64,000 bases of DNA, taken from NCBI RefSeq assembly GCF_000773975.1, contig NZ_JRUQ01000004.1, forward strand, positions 1 through 64,000. The letters are read 5' to 3'. The translations under genes were made by a program, and so were the position numbers. This document shows, in pieces, positions 1 through 8,106 of this stretch (positions are counted from its first letter, which is position 1; every line of letters starts with the position of its first letter). The DNA is from Erwinia typographi (lineage in GTDB: Bacteria > Pseudomonadota > Gammaproteobacteria > Enterobacterales > Enterobacteriaceae). Below the pieces are notes generated by a model that searched no databases, was not told the DNA's origin, and saw only the letters and a list, made by a program, of their open reading frames with translations.

Positions 1-89
1 CGGTTGGACAGGTCGGACGCCCTGCGGACGAACTGCCCGAAGGGCGAGCAAAGCGAGTCAATCCCCCCCTCACCGCCATATTTGAAGAG

Positions 90-120
90 AAAGTCTGAGC
101 TTACGTTCAGACTTTTTTTT
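90..120 (+). terminator. Rho-independent terminator in repeat unit 1
   Basis: Stem AAGTCTGA (91-98) pairs with TCAGACTT (107-114), followed by a run of T to 120. It lies 12 bases after the tRNA-Ser-like CCA, as expected for the end of a tRNA transcript. Confidence 0.8.
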
Positions 121-270
121 GCATATTGCTCCGTAGAGGGTGGGTGAGAAACCCCGACGGGGGTCGACAACCGGCTTCAGACGGTTGGACAGGTCGGACG
201 CCCTGCGGACGAACTGCCCGAAGGGCGAGCAAAGCGAGTCAATCCCCCCCTCACCGCCATATTTGAAGAG

Positions 271-302
271 AAAGTCTGAGCAACCGTTCAGACTTTTTTT
301 TT
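271..302 (+). terminator. Rho-independent terminator in repeat unit 2
   Basis: Same stem as unit 1 (272-279 with 288-295) followed by T9. The loop differs (CAACCG-type instead of CTTACG-type), so the copies have diverged only where pairing is not needed. Confidence 0.8.
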
Positions 303-321
303 GCATAAATTTCAGGTCGGA

Positions 322-807
322 CTATGAAATGGCATTGAGCGATTTACGCATGAAGACACTCAGCGGGTCTTTTGCATAGGGAGGAAACGCCTCGCATGTC
401 TTATAGCCGCATTTAAGGTACAGGCTAATCGCGGGTTCCTGATGAATACCGGTTTCCAAACACAGCAGATGACAGGCGGAATCCACTGCATATTCCTCAA
501 GATAAGCAATGATCTTCTCACCCAGTTTTCTACCCCGATACCCGGGACGAATATAGACTCTCTTGATTTCTCCGATGCCAGCGCCCTGTAAAACAACAGC
601 ACCACACCCGATTGCCATCCCCTTGCTGTCACGCATAATAACGCAGCAGATCTGCTCATCCTTTACTGCAGAAAGATCAAGACAATGGTTGCTCTCTGCA
701 GGGTACAGTCCACTTTGAAAAGTATCGAGCTCGCTGACTAATGTCATTAATTCAGCAGAGTCCGTCCCGACTTCCGTAATAGAGAACGTCATTTGTTCAT
801 TTAGCAT
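322..807 (-). CDS. GNAT family N-acetyltransferase
   Basis: 161-residue protein with the GNAT acetyl-CoA fold. A beta-strand 'IGEIKRVYIRP' (about 79-88) leads into the pyrophosphate-binding motif RGRKLG (91-96, the R/Q-x-x-G-x-G/A motif). A 'LCLETG...A..LY...GY' segment of the type seen in the C-terminal half of small-molecule GNATs follows. The substrate cannot be told from sequence. The gene ends just after the tRNA-Ser-type repeat, reading towards it, and shares its strand with the phosphoesterase 59 bases upstream. The start ATG at 807 has a weak ribosome site; an in-frame ATG 15 bases downstream (792) is possible. Neither gene belongs to the E. coli phoH neighbourhood, so both look like accessory insertions beside the tRNA. 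Confidence 0.8.
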   Translation of the reverse strand: MLNEQMTFSITEVGTDSAELMTLVSELDTFQSGLYPAESNHCLDLSAVKDEQICCVIMRDSKGMAIGCGAVVLQGAGIGEIKRVYIRPGYRGRKLGEKIIAYLEEYAVDSACHLLCLETGIHQEPAISLYLKCGYKTCEAFPPYAKDPLSVFMRKSLNAIS

Positions 808-866
808 TTATCTGTTACCTCAGAATGCACCGCATCCCACTTTAAACATATTTATCAGGTTATGCG

Positions 867-1604
867 CTAAACCGAAACGTGGTAACTGGTCATCGCGTTA
901 TCCACATATCTGTGGATCATCAGCGCCGGCGGATCGTTGACCAACGGAACATTCTCCGTACCAAACCACAGCGGATTTGCCGGACAGATTGAACCGCAGA
1001 TATAAGCAGGTATCCCTGCAAAGACGCCTGCCACCGGTCGGTGAACGTGTCCAGAGGCTATCGCAGCAGGCTTGCCAGGCAAGCGATTCAGAAGGTCTGC
1101 CAGTTCAGTCGCACCTTCACACAGCGTGCTGTCCAGCGTGGGAATACCGGATTCGAAGACATGATGATGCAGAAAGAGAAGCGACGGGTACGCTGGTTTA
1201 CGCAAAAGCTGTTTTTCCAGCCATTCAAGGTGCCTGACCACGCACCCTGAGGCAGTGCCCTCTACCGTTGAGTCCAGGCCTATCAGGCGCAAATCTCCAG
1301 ACTCATGAACAAAATGCAAAGACTCATCCGGAGCATCATCTGCCCACGCGTATTCTTTCCATGCCGACCTCATCATGTGGCGGTCATCAGAGTTACCCGG
1401 CAGGATCAATGACGGCCATTTTTTTTGGCTGAGACGATCTGAAATCTGCTGATAGCCGTCATACCACTGGTCATCAATAAGATCGCCGCTCAGCACCAGA
1501 ACATCCGGCTTTATCTGCTCAAGCCATTCAAGAGCCCGGTCAAACCGGAGCAGGTTGTCATTATGGTGGGAAGCGTGAATATCCGATACCTGTGCGATCA
1601 GCAT
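867..1604 (-). CDS. Calcineurin-like metallophosphoesterase (class III phosphodiesterase type)
   Basis: 245-residue cytoplasmic protein (no signal peptide) of the CpdA/Icc-like phosphodiesterase group. Metal-binding motifs are in the usual order: D8-x-H10, GD (40-41), GN (70-71), the HHH cluster at 146-148 and GHVH at 185-188. The usual GNH(D/E) catalytic-histidine motif reads GNSDD here (70-74), so the His is replaced by Ser; related families with GNCD/GNSD variants exist. The substrate is unknown: cyclic nucleotides are possible by family, but nothing here proves it. It probably shares a transcript with the downstream GNAT gene. Confidence 0.8.
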   Translation of the reverse strand: MLIAQVSDIHASHHNDNLLRFDRALEWLEQIKPDVLVLSGDLIDDQWYDGYQQISDRLSQKKWPSLILPGNSDDRHMMRSAWKEYAWADDAPDESLHFVHESGDLRLIGLDSTVEGTASGCVVRHLEWLEKQLLRKPAYPSLLFLHHHVFESGIPTLDSTLCEGATELADLLNRLPGKPAAIASGHVHRPVAGVFAGIPAYICGSICPANPLWFGTENVPLVNDPPALMIHRYVDNAMTSYHVSV

Positions 1605-1631
1605 TTTTTACCTCTCTCCGCCTTTTTAAAA

Positions 1632-1667
1632 CAGAAAGCCTGAAGACCCCATACAGACTTTTTTTGC
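1632..1667 (+). repeat. Decayed copy of the tRNA-Ser repeat terminator
   Basis: GAAAGCCTGAAG...CAGACTTTTTTTGCATA closely follows the end of the 181-bp units (GAAAGTCTGAGC...CAGACTTTTTTTTGCATA) but with one stem mismatch and no tRNA 3' end in front. The GNAT and phosphoesterase genes are therefore bracketed by repeat-derived terminator sequence. Confidence 0.55.
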
Positions 1668-1669
1668 AT

Positions 1670-1698
1670 AAAAAAAGCCCGGACTTTCATCCGGGCTC
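1670..1698 (-). terminator. Terminator of phoH
   Basis: Read on the minus strand: GAGCCCGGAT, loop GAAAG, TCCGGGCT, then a run of T. It lies just downstream of the phoH stop codon. Confidence 0.85.
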
Positions 1699-1716
1699 CA
1701 TTCAGCGCTCGGGCGA

Positions 1717-2505
1717 TTAGCCGTAAGCAAGAAGCGTACGCTGGCAAAGCTGCGAACGGACGCAGTCCTCTTTACCGAAACGCACCACGCTGACCATATC
1801 ATCATCCTCAAAGCGAGACAGCGCGTCGCTGAGGCCAGAAGTGACGTGTGACGGCAGGTCGCACTGGGTGATATCGCCGTTAACAATCACGGTGACGTTT
1901 TCCCCAAGGCGGGTCAGGAACATCTTCATCTGGGCGGCGGTGACGTTTTGTGCCTCATCAAGGATCACCACGGCATTTTCAAACGTACGTCCACGCATAT
2001 AGGCGAAGGGAGCAATCTCCACTTTGCCGATTTCGGGACGCAGACAGTACTGCATAAAGGAAGAACCGAGACGTTTAACCAGAACGTCATACACTGGCCG
2101 GAAGTACGGGGCGAATTTTTCTGAGATATCTCCAGGGAGGAATCCCAGGTCCTCATCCGCCTGTAGCACCGGACGTGTCACAATAATCCTGTCAATATCC
2201 TTATTAATCAGGGCCTCAGCCGCTTTCGCCGCGCTGATCCAGGTTTTACCGCAGCCGGCTTCGCCCGTGGCGAAGATCAGCTGTTTGCTTTCTATGGCTT
2301 TGAGATAGTGCGCCTGAGCTTCATTTCTGGCTTCAATGGGTGAGTGGTCGCGACTGTCGCGAGCCATGCCAATTGAGTCCAGCCCACCCATCTGCACCAG
2401 CGAGGTGACCGATTCTTCTTCACGCTGACGGTGACTGCGTGAATCGCTACGAAGCACACGTTTTGCTTCACGACGAGCTTTGATCACTGCTTTCTGTCTT
2501 CCCAT
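1717..2505 (-). CDS. phoH: PhoH family ATPase
   Basis: 262 residues, near-identical along its length to the E. coli PhoH core. The basic N-terminus (MGRQKAVIKARREAKR) is followed by a Walker A motif GEAGCGKT (81-88) and a Walker B/DEAQ segment 'VVILDEAQN', then the superfamily-1-like 'VNGDITQCDLP' motif. It is a cytoplasmic ATP-binding protein induced by phosphate starvation in E. coli; its biochemical role, possibly with RNA, is not settled. The ATG at 2505 has an AAGGTG ribosome site. I see no clear Pho box in the upstream DNA, unlike E. coli. The neighbourhood with efeUOB and a tRNA-Ser is the ancestral enterobacterial one. Confidence 0.93.
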   Translation of the reverse strand: MGRQKAVIKARREAKRVLRSDSRSHRQREEESVTSLVQMGGLDSIGMARDSRDHSPIEARNEAQAHYLKAIESKQLIFATGEAGCGKTWISAAKAAEALINKDIDRIIVTRPVLQADEDLGFLPGDISEKFAPYFRPVYDVLVKRLGSSFMQYCLRPEIGKVEIAPFAYMRGRTFENAVVILDEAQNVTAAQMKMFLTRLGENVTVIVNGDITQCDLPSHVTSGLSDALSRFEDDDMVSVVRFGKEDCVRSQLCQRTLLAYG

Positions 2506-3030
2506 AGTGGCACCTTACAGTTGGTTTCATTTCCCGCATCTTAATTATCGACGCGATTACGTGAACGCTTTAGAGGTTTCGGTGGCTTCCTTTTAAGCCT
2601 TGTCTGGCCATTGTGTTAGCGCATAGCTTTGCCAAAGCGCAGCCGTGCACCGGTTGGAGAATGTAAAATTAAGGACGGTTGAAAATAAAACAGAAGAGAA
2701 ATTTGTTGGGGAAGTATCGCCCTCGCATGAAGCAGCGAAACCTTTTTTGTTGTGTACCTGTCCGTTTAAGGACTTTACCATTCGCGATCTCCGTTGTGAA
2801 CCTGACAACACTTCTGACTACCGCTGTTAATAAGGTGCAACAGATCTCCAGCTGAATGCAACATCTATTTTACGTGATGCGTAACAATTTACCCGCAATA
2901 GCGATAAAGTGGATATCGGGAAATAAAATAAACTAACAAATACAGTTTGTTGAGAATTCTTCGATCCTTTATCTGAAACAGATAAAGCGTTTAGCAGCAG
3001 GAAAAAAAGCGTACGGCAGGATATTTGATT
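2506..3030. other. Intergenic region between phoH and efeB, no gene seen
   Basis: About 525 bases with only short frames on either strand that lack ribosome sites or recognisable similarity. It must contain the phoH promoter at its left end. Confidence 0.6.
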
Positions 3031-3069
3031 AAAAAATAACCTCCCCTTCGGGCTGAAGCAGGAGGTTAT
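3031..3069 (-). terminator. Terminator of efeUOB
   Basis: On the minus strand ATAACCTCC (3069-3061) pairs with GGAGGTTAT (3045-3037), followed by a T-run. It lies 11 bases past the efeB stop. Confidence 0.85.
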
Positions 3070-3079
3070 CGGTAAACTA

Positions 3080-4366
3080 TCAGGCTTCGAGCAAAGACTG
3101 GCCGAGATAATGGTGCTCATCGCTGACGCCGGGTAACACGAAGAAATAGCCTCCGCCAATCGGCTTGATATATTCCTCCAGCGCCTCGCCATTTAGTCTT
3201 TTTTGCACGCTAAGAAAACCCTTTTCTAAATCATGCTGATAACAAACGAACAGCAGCCCCATTTCCAACTGACCCGCATTCGACACGCCCAGTGAATAGC
3301 TGTAGCCACGGCGCAGCATTAAATTACTCTGCGTCTCCGGCGTTCTGGGGTTGGCGAGGCGGATATGCGCATCCAGCGGCGTGACGTTGCCATCCGGATC
3401 GTGGATATAGTCAGGCACGTCATGCTCATGCTCCATGCCCAGTGGCGCTCCACTGTGCTTCACGCGACCAAAAATCGTCTGTTGCTCCTGGAGCGGCGTT
3501 CGGTCCCAGAACTCAACGTGAAACTGGATAATCCTTGCAGCCTGATAGCTCCCGCCTACGGTCCAGGCGGGTTCGCCCTGCCCTGCGCTCACCCACAGAA
3601 TCGAATCCATCAGCTTCAGATCGGCGGTATCCGGGTTCGCCGTACCGTCCTTAAAGCCCAGCAGGTTTATCGGCGTCTCTTTACCTTTGCTGCGCGCGGC
3701 ATGATCGGAAATAAAGCCCTCCCGACGCCAGCGTACGCTGAGCAGATCCGGCGAGTGCTTGATAATATCGCGCAGCGCGTGGATTACCGTGTCGTTAGTG
3801 TTAGCGCAGATTTGCAGCAGCAGATCGCCATGGCACAGGCTGGCATCCAGCGCATCGTTAGGAAAACGCGTCATTGCCTGAAGCTTCAACGGCCTGTGGG
3901 CCTGTAGCCCGTAGCGATCGTCAAACAGCGAATGGCCGACCGAAACGGTAATGGTCAGGTTATCCGGGTAGATGTCGTCCCCCAAAATACCGGAGTCCAT
4001 CGGCGGCAGACGAGGATTAGCGACCGGCGGGGCTTTACCGCCTCGGGTCAGGAAAGCGATTCTGTCATTGAGCAGGCGGAACAGACGCTCCAGATCCGTT
4101 TTATCGGTTGCCAGCACGTCAAAGGCCACAATCATCATCGCCGCCTGCTGCGGTGTGATAATGCCCGCCTGGTGCGGGCCGTAAAACGGCTGGGCTTCCT
4201 GCCGGGCAGAGGGAGATAACACGCCCGGCGAGAAGGATTTCGCATCCGCTGCCGCATGAACCGGGCAGCCGCCACCAACGGCAAGGGCACCGCTAAGGAT
4301 GCCCATGCCTTTTAATAAACGACGACGCGACGGCTCCGCCGCGTCATCAACAGGTTGCCTTGCCAT
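3080..4366 (-). CDS. efeB: Tat-exported DyP-type heme peroxidase EfeB
   Basis: 428 residues. A twin-arginine signal (SRRRLLKG at 13-20, then a hydrophobic stretch) sends the folded heme protein to the periplasm. The DyP peroxidase hallmark GFKDG (237-241) supplies the distal Asp, and the HIR motif with H334 fits the proximal heme ligand. In E. coli, EfeB (YcdB) works with EfeU and EfeO in ferrous iron uptake at low pH and has been proposed to take iron from heme. It is the last gene of efeUOB; its start lies 6 bases behind efeO, so translation is probably coupled. The length matches the family. Confidence 0.95.
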   Translation of the reverse strand: MARQPVDDAAEPSRRRLLKGMGILSGALAVGGGCPVHAAADAKSFSPGVLSPSARQEAQPFYGPHQAGIITPQQAAMMIVAFDVLATDKTDLERLFRLLNDRIAFLTRGGKAPPVANPRLPPMDSGILGDDIYPDNLTITVSVGHSLFDDRYGLQAHRPLKLQAMTRFPNDALDASLCHGDLLLQICANTNDTVIHALRDIIKHSPDLLSVRWRREGFISDHAARSKGKETPINLLGFKDGTANPDTADLKLMDSILWVSAGQGEPAWTVGGSYQAARIIQFHVEFWDRTPLQEQQTIFGRVKHSGAPLGMEHEHDVPDYIHDPDGNVTPLDAHIRLANPRTPETQSNLMLRRGYSYSLGVSNAGQLEMGLLFVCYQHDLEKGFLSVQKRLNGEALEEYIKPIGGGYFFVLPGVSDEHHYLGQSLLEA

Positions 4367-4372
4367 CTTGGG

Positions 4373-5497
4373 TTAGTCCAGTCCAAGCGTTCCGCGCAGT
4401 TTAGAAAGGTCTTCGGCCAGGGTGGTGATCGGGCCCTTCATTGCGTTACGGTCGGCGTCAGTCAGTTTGTCGTAAGATTCGTAGCCGTCTTTGGTGCGGT
4501 ACTTAGCCAAAATAGTATCGACTTTCTTAAAGTTAGCGTCGATTTTCGCCAGCAGAGCCGCATCGTCTTTTTGCAGCATCGGACGCAGCAGGTTAACAAT
4601 TTTCTGCGCGCCGTCAACGTTGGCCTGGAAATCCCACAGATCGGTACGGCTGTAGCGATCTTCCTCACCGGAGATTTTGCTGGAGGCCACTTCTTCAATC
4701 AGCCCTGCCGCACCGCCCACCACTTTGCTCGGCGGGAAGGCCAGTTCGTCGATGCGTTTTTGCAGATCGAGCACGTCAGTGTTCAGCTGAGTAGCGAAGC
4801 TTTCCATGCCTTTGGTGCTCTTATCGCCCCACAGCGCCTTCTCAATACGGTGGAAGCCGGTGAACTTAGGATCCTCGGCTTTCTTCTCATAGTCATCTTC
4901 GCGGGCATCAATGCTGCCGTCCAGGTCGGAGAACAGTTCAGCGATTGGCTCAATACGCTCGTAATGACGGCGGGTTGGCGCATACAGCGCTTTTGCCTTC
5001 TCGAGATCGCCCGCTTTCACCGCGTCGGTGAAGGCTTTGGTGCCGACAACCAGATCGGCCACTTCTTTGGTGACGTAAGCTTTGTATTCAGCAATGGGTC
5101 CAACCAGCTGCATCACGTCCTGCTTGCCGTCAGAGGCAGTGTTAGTGCCCTTGACGATCAATTTGCCTTTCGGATTGCTCAACAGGCCGCAGGTCAGGTC
5201 GTACTCTCCCGCTTCCAGGTTGGCGGTCAGCTTCTGGGTAAAGCCTGGCGCGATGTTTTCACGCTCTTCCACCACCATCACCCCCTTCAGGATTTCCCAC
5301 TCCAGCCCTTTCTGGCTGTTGTTCTGAATCACGAACTGGGTTTTGCCCGCATTGACGGTCACCGTCATCGGATCGCACTGCTTGTCGTTGACGGTAATTT
5401 TCACCTGAGGAATATCAGCCGCCATAGCCGCGGCAGAACCTGTCAGCAAAGTAACGAGTGCGGCACTCAGCGCGTGCCGGCGGAAACGAAGAGTCAT
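4373..5497 (-). CDS. efeO: Periplasmic iron-binding protein EfeO
   Basis: 374 residues with a Sec signal peptide (hydrophobic core about 10-25, cleavage near AMA-AD). The N-terminal cupredoxin-like 'Cup' domain (about 30-120) has the conserved C-D-P-M start and lone Cys/Met/His-type metal ligands. The C-terminal M75/imelysin domain carries HYERIEP and [11 protein letters not shown], the HxxE metal-binding type. It hands iron to the permease EfeU. It is the middle gene of the operon, 53 bases behind efeU. A 385-codon open frame exists on the opposite strand over this gene; it is a codon-bias shadow. Confidence 0.95.
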   Translation of the reverse strand: MTLRFRRHALSAALVTLLTGSAAAMAADIPQVKITVNDKQCDPMTVTVNAGKTQFVIQNNSQKGLEWEILKGVMVVEERENIAPGFTQKLTANLEAGEYDLTCGLLSNPKGKLIVKGTNTASDGKQDVMQLVGPIAEYKAYVTKEVADLVVGTKAFTDAVKAGDLEKAKALYAPTRRHYERIEPIAELFSDLDGSIDAREDDYEKKAEDPKFTGFHRIEKALWGDKSTKGMESFATQLNTDVLDLQKRIDELAFPPSKVVGGAAGLIEEVASSKISGEEDRYSRTDLWDFQANVDGAQKIVNLLRPMLQKDDAALLAKIDANFKKVDTILAKYRTKDGYESYDKLTDADRNAMKGPITTLAEDLSKLRGTLGLD

Positions 5498-5550
5498 AGT
5501 AGATCCCTGTAAAAAGTTGACGCGCCTGCAAAACAGGCGCGGACAAAGGC

Positions 5551-6384
5551 TTAGCGCGTAGTACGCACTGCAGCAGCCTGAGGACGCACTGGCATAAAGA
5601 ACAGCAGCAGTGCGGGAACTAAATAGATAAACCAGACCGCCACTTCACTGACGCTTGGCGCTTCCTGATAGCCCAGCATCCCTTCGAGCAGCGTACCCAC
5701 CAGCGTGCTGGTGGAAAGCGTGTTGCTGAGGTCAAAAGCGATCGACTGAAAATGGTTCCACAACCCGGCTTCGTGGAAGGCGCGGATAGCCCCGGCAGCC
5801 AGGCCAGCGGCAACAAACAGGATGAACAGGCTGGTCCATTTGAAGAAAGAGGCCAGGTTCAGCCGTACGCCGCCCCAGTAAATCAACATCCCGAGGATTA
5901 TGGCTGTCGCTAAACCGAGCATAGCGCCAAGCGGTGGCCCGATGCCGACATCCTGCTGAAACGCCGCCAGCAGGAAGAACACGGATTCCAGCCCTTCACG
6001 CGCAACCGCCAGGAACACCATCATAATCAGCGCCCAGCCGCTGCTTTTGCCCTTCTGCAACGCGTTATCGACCGCGTCTTCCAGCTGTGCCTTGACGTTG
6101 CGGGACACTTTACGCATCCAGAAGACCATATAGGTAAGAATGCAGACGGCAATCACCGCCACGATCCCTTCAAACAGCTCCTGCTCTTTCTGCGGGAACT
6201 CGCCGGTGGTTTCGTTGATGAAATAGCCCACGCCCAGGCACAACGCGGCAGCCACGACCACGCCTACCCACATAGCGCCAAACCATTCGCTGCGCTGAGT
6301 CCGCTTCAGGTAGCTGGCAATCAGGCTGACGATCAGCGCGGCTTCCAACCCTTCGCGTAACATAATGAGAAACGGGACAAACAT
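5551..6384 (-). CDS. efeU: Ferrous iron permease EfeU (Ftr1-like)
   Basis: 277 residues with seven predicted hydrophobic segments of the yeast Ftr1/OFeT family. Both REGLE signatures are present, near residue 10 (LREGLEAAL) and in the middle ([10 protein letters not shown]); the REXXE glutamates carry iron across the inner membrane. Unlike E. coli K-12, where efeU is frameshifted, the gene is intact here. It is the first gene of efeUOB, with a Fur box about 60 bases upstream. Confidence 0.95.
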   Translation of the reverse strand: MFVPFLIMLREGLEAALIVSLIASYLKRTQRSEWFGAMWVGVVVAAALCLGVGYFINETTGEFPQKEQELFEGIVAVIAVCILTYMVFWMRKVSRNVKAQLEDAVDNALQKGKSSGWALIMMVFLAVAREGLESVFFLLAAFQQDVGIGPPLGAMLGLATAIILGMLIYWGGVRLNLASFFKWTSLFILFVAAGLAAGAIRAFHEAGLWNHFQSIAFDLSNTLSTSTLVGTLLEGMLGYQEAPSVSEVAVWFIYLVPALLLFFMPVRPQAAAVRTTR

Positions 6385-6442
6385 GCCAACACCCTCGAGT
6401 GTGAAAGAAATTCAATTCGGGTAAAGAAACGTAAATCTAAAC

Positions 6443-6461
6443 GATACCGATTATCATTATC
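6443..6461 (-). promoter_or_regulatory. Fur box of efeUOB
   Basis: GATACCGATTATCATTATC matches the 19-bp Fur consensus GATAATGATAATCATTATC at 16 positions. It lies about 60 bases before efeU, so iron-replete repression of the operon is expected. Confidence 0.85.
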
Positions 6462-6547
6462 GCAGATAAAAAAACAAGTGGCTGACCGGGTATTTTCACA
6501 CTTTGCGAGCAGGGACGCGCTGACGCCCCTGTGGGAATGAGGCGGAT

Positions 6548-7927
6548 TTACTCTTCGCCAGAAAAGTTTTTGCTGCCGATCAGGCTAAACCCGTCGTTTT
6601 TATAGGCCAGGGTCACTATGCTGGCCCCCTTCTCAGGCGTCAGCGTGACGCCAGCAAGGCGCTTGTTCAGGAAAGCGTTCAGGATCAGCGGATGCGTGAA
6701 TACGGCAACCCGCCCTTTACTGTATTCATACTGCCAGCCTATATCATTCAGCAGCGCCTCAAGACGAGCGGCCGCCACGTTGCCATCCTCGCCAACATCC
6801 TGCGCGATGAATTTAAGTGTGTTATCAGCCGAGAATAACGCGTCCGCCATGGCTGGTTCGGCGGCTTTAAAAGTGGCTTTTTTTTCAGCCTCCCAGCGGC
6901 CGAGGAATATTTCATTGGCGCGTTTATCTTCCGTCACCGGCAACCTATGCTCGCCCAGAACCGACTGAGCCGTGGCGAGACTCCTGCCCAGTTCGCTGCG
7001 CCAGGCGGCCAGGAAATGACTGTCTTTAAGGCTTTCCGCCATTTGCTGACTGGCTCGCCTGCCTTGCCGGGTTAAATCAGAATCCGTTGTTCCTTCCACT
7101 ACCCCAATCTGGTTTAGCTGGGTAAGCGGATTGACGATCAGCGTGATTTCCAGCGGCGGCAAAGCTTTTTCTCTGACAAAGCCGCGCTTCAGGTAGTCGG
7201 TATTATTAAAATCCAGCAGCCTGAAGCGCCCGTTCTTCAGCTCCAGTACCGATACGCTGGTGTTAGATAACCCGGAAAGCGGCTGGTCAGGACGATATTT
7301 TTGCAAATAAAAAGCCATGGAAGAGTGAGCGGCAACCAGCAGATTGCCGCTCTGCCCTTGATGGCGCTCAGCAATCCGCCGTAAAGCCTGTTCAAAGCGC
7401 TGGGAAAATGCCGCCATGTTTTCGGCTTTAACCGGGGAGATGAACTCAGGCTGGTCGAAGCGACCAAAATAGAAGGGAAAATCGTTGCCCGAGTGGCCGA
7501 ATTTACTGGTGAGATCCCCGACACGGCCGCCTTCAGCCTCTCCCCACGAGATATCCTTGAGATCTTCGATCTTAACAACCGGCAGATCTCTTCCACGTAA
7601 TACCCGGCTTGCCGTTTCGTACGCTCTGCCGAGCGTGCTGCTGTAACCGCCGATAAAATCGATTTCCGCCAGTCCCAGCCCAAGGCTGTTCGCATCATAG
7701 CGGCCCTTCGGCGTCAGCTGGGCATTTCCTCCGCCGCCAATCGTCATTTCTTTAATGTTTGACCAGGTCTGACCATGCCTGACCAGATAGAAATGCAGGA
7801 CGGCATCCTGCCGATCTGCCGGCGGCGCGCTGAGCTGAACGGCTTCTTTTGCCGGGGTGAGAAAGGGAAAACTGAGGCAGAAAGTCAGCGCCAGCAGGCT
7901 GAGGGTAGAGAAAGTGATGGGTCTCAT
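6548..7927 (-). CDS. Exported histidine phosphatase with a degenerate second domain
   Basis: 459 residues. The start is the ATG at 7927, six bases after AAGGAG; a hydrophobic N-terminus (about 5-24) looks like a signal peptide. Domain 1 has the histidine phosphatase motif YLVRHGQTWSN (H51 phosphoacceptor) and a second catalytic His in 'LLVAAHSSM'. From about residue 240 a second domain of the same fold follows (ITLIVNP...LTRQGRRASQQMAESL...FTHPLILNAF), but the RHG position reads VNP, so this copy should not be catalytic. Substrate unknown. The gene sits alone between efeU and putP, on their strand, with no Fur site of its own evident. Confidence 0.75.
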   Translation of the reverse strand: MRPITFSTLSLLALTFCLSFPFLTPAKEAVQLSAPPADRQDAVLHFYLVRHGQTWSNIKEMTIGGGGNAQLTPKGRYDANSLGLGLAEIDFIGGYSSTLGRAYETASRVLRGRDLPVVKIEDLKDISWGEAEGGRVGDLTSKFGHSGNDFPFYFGRFDQPEFISPVKAENMAAFSQRFEQALRRIAERHQGQSGNLLVAAHSSMAFYLQKYRPDQPLSGLSNTSVSVLELKNGRFRLLDFNNTDYLKRGFVREKALPPLEITLIVNPLTQLNQIGVVEGTTDSDLTRQGRRASQQMAESLKDSHFLAAWRSELGRSLATAQSVLGEHRLPVTEDKRANEIFLGRWEAEKKATFKAAEPAMADALFSADNTLKFIAQDVGEDGNVAAARLEALLNDIGWQYEYSKGRVAVFTHPLILNAFLNKRLAGVTLTPEKGASIVTLAYKNDGFSLIGSKNFSGEE

Positions 7928-8066
7928 TAACAACTCCTTTGTTATGTGGTTTCACCACAGGAGTATAAAAAAGACGGATATCAGAACCTTTTCAGGCGCG
8001 TCAGTGGACAGCAGAGCATGGCAGAATTTTCATTATCGCCCCGGACGATATCTCAAACCGCTAAAT

Positions 8067-8101
8067 GGCTGACCGGACGGCAGTCTGTCGCCCGGTCAGC
8101 C
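8067..8101 (-). terminator. Stem-loop just downstream of putP
   Basis: GGCTGACCGG (8067-8076) pairs with CCGGTCAGCC (8092-8101), ending 5 bases beyond the putP stop. There is no strong T-run, so termination is inferred from position. Confidence 0.5.
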
Positions 8102-8106
8102 GTCGT

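Larger units (their letters stand above)
1..306 (+). repeat. Tandem 181-bp repeat carrying tRNA-Ser 3' ends
   Basis: The first 125 bases recur almost exactly 181 bases later, so two units are present, the first cut by the window edge. Each contains CCCCCCTCACCGCCA (about 64-78 and 245-259), the 3' T-arm/acceptor/CCA end of an enterobacterial tRNA-Ser, without the rest of a tRNA. Each then has a terminator (AAGTCTGA/TCAGACTT plus 8-9 T). The architecture resembles the rtT repeats behind E. coli tyrT, where units also carry the end of the tRNA. In E. coli the tRNA-Ser gene serX lies near phoH, which fits an intact tRNA-Ser just left of this window. A 79-codon basic reading frame (140-379) runs out of the second unit, but I do not call it a gene. 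Confidence 0.85.

Noticed and set aside
1..78. Complete tRNA-Ser gene
   Set aside because: Only the 3' T-arm/acceptor/CCA end is present; the D-arm and anticodon arm are absent in both copies.
140..379. 79-codon basic reading frame starting in the tRNA-Ser repeat
   Set aside because: Composed of repeat/tRNA-derived sequence and the antisense end of the GNAT gene. The parallel with the Tpr frame of E. coli rtT is interesting but does not prove translation.
2506..2700. Pho box upstream of phoH
   Set aside because: No pair of CTGTCAT-like repeats could be found at the expected place.
2645..2830. 61-codon plus-strand frame between phoH and efeB
   Set aside because: No ribosome site, no recognisable protein, overlaps an equally unsupported minus-strand frame.
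4355..5512. 385-codon plus-strand open frame opposite efeO
   Set aside because: It is the antisense of a confirmed, fully conserved gene; long shadow frames are common in GC-rich codon-biased genes. No ribosome site or family match.
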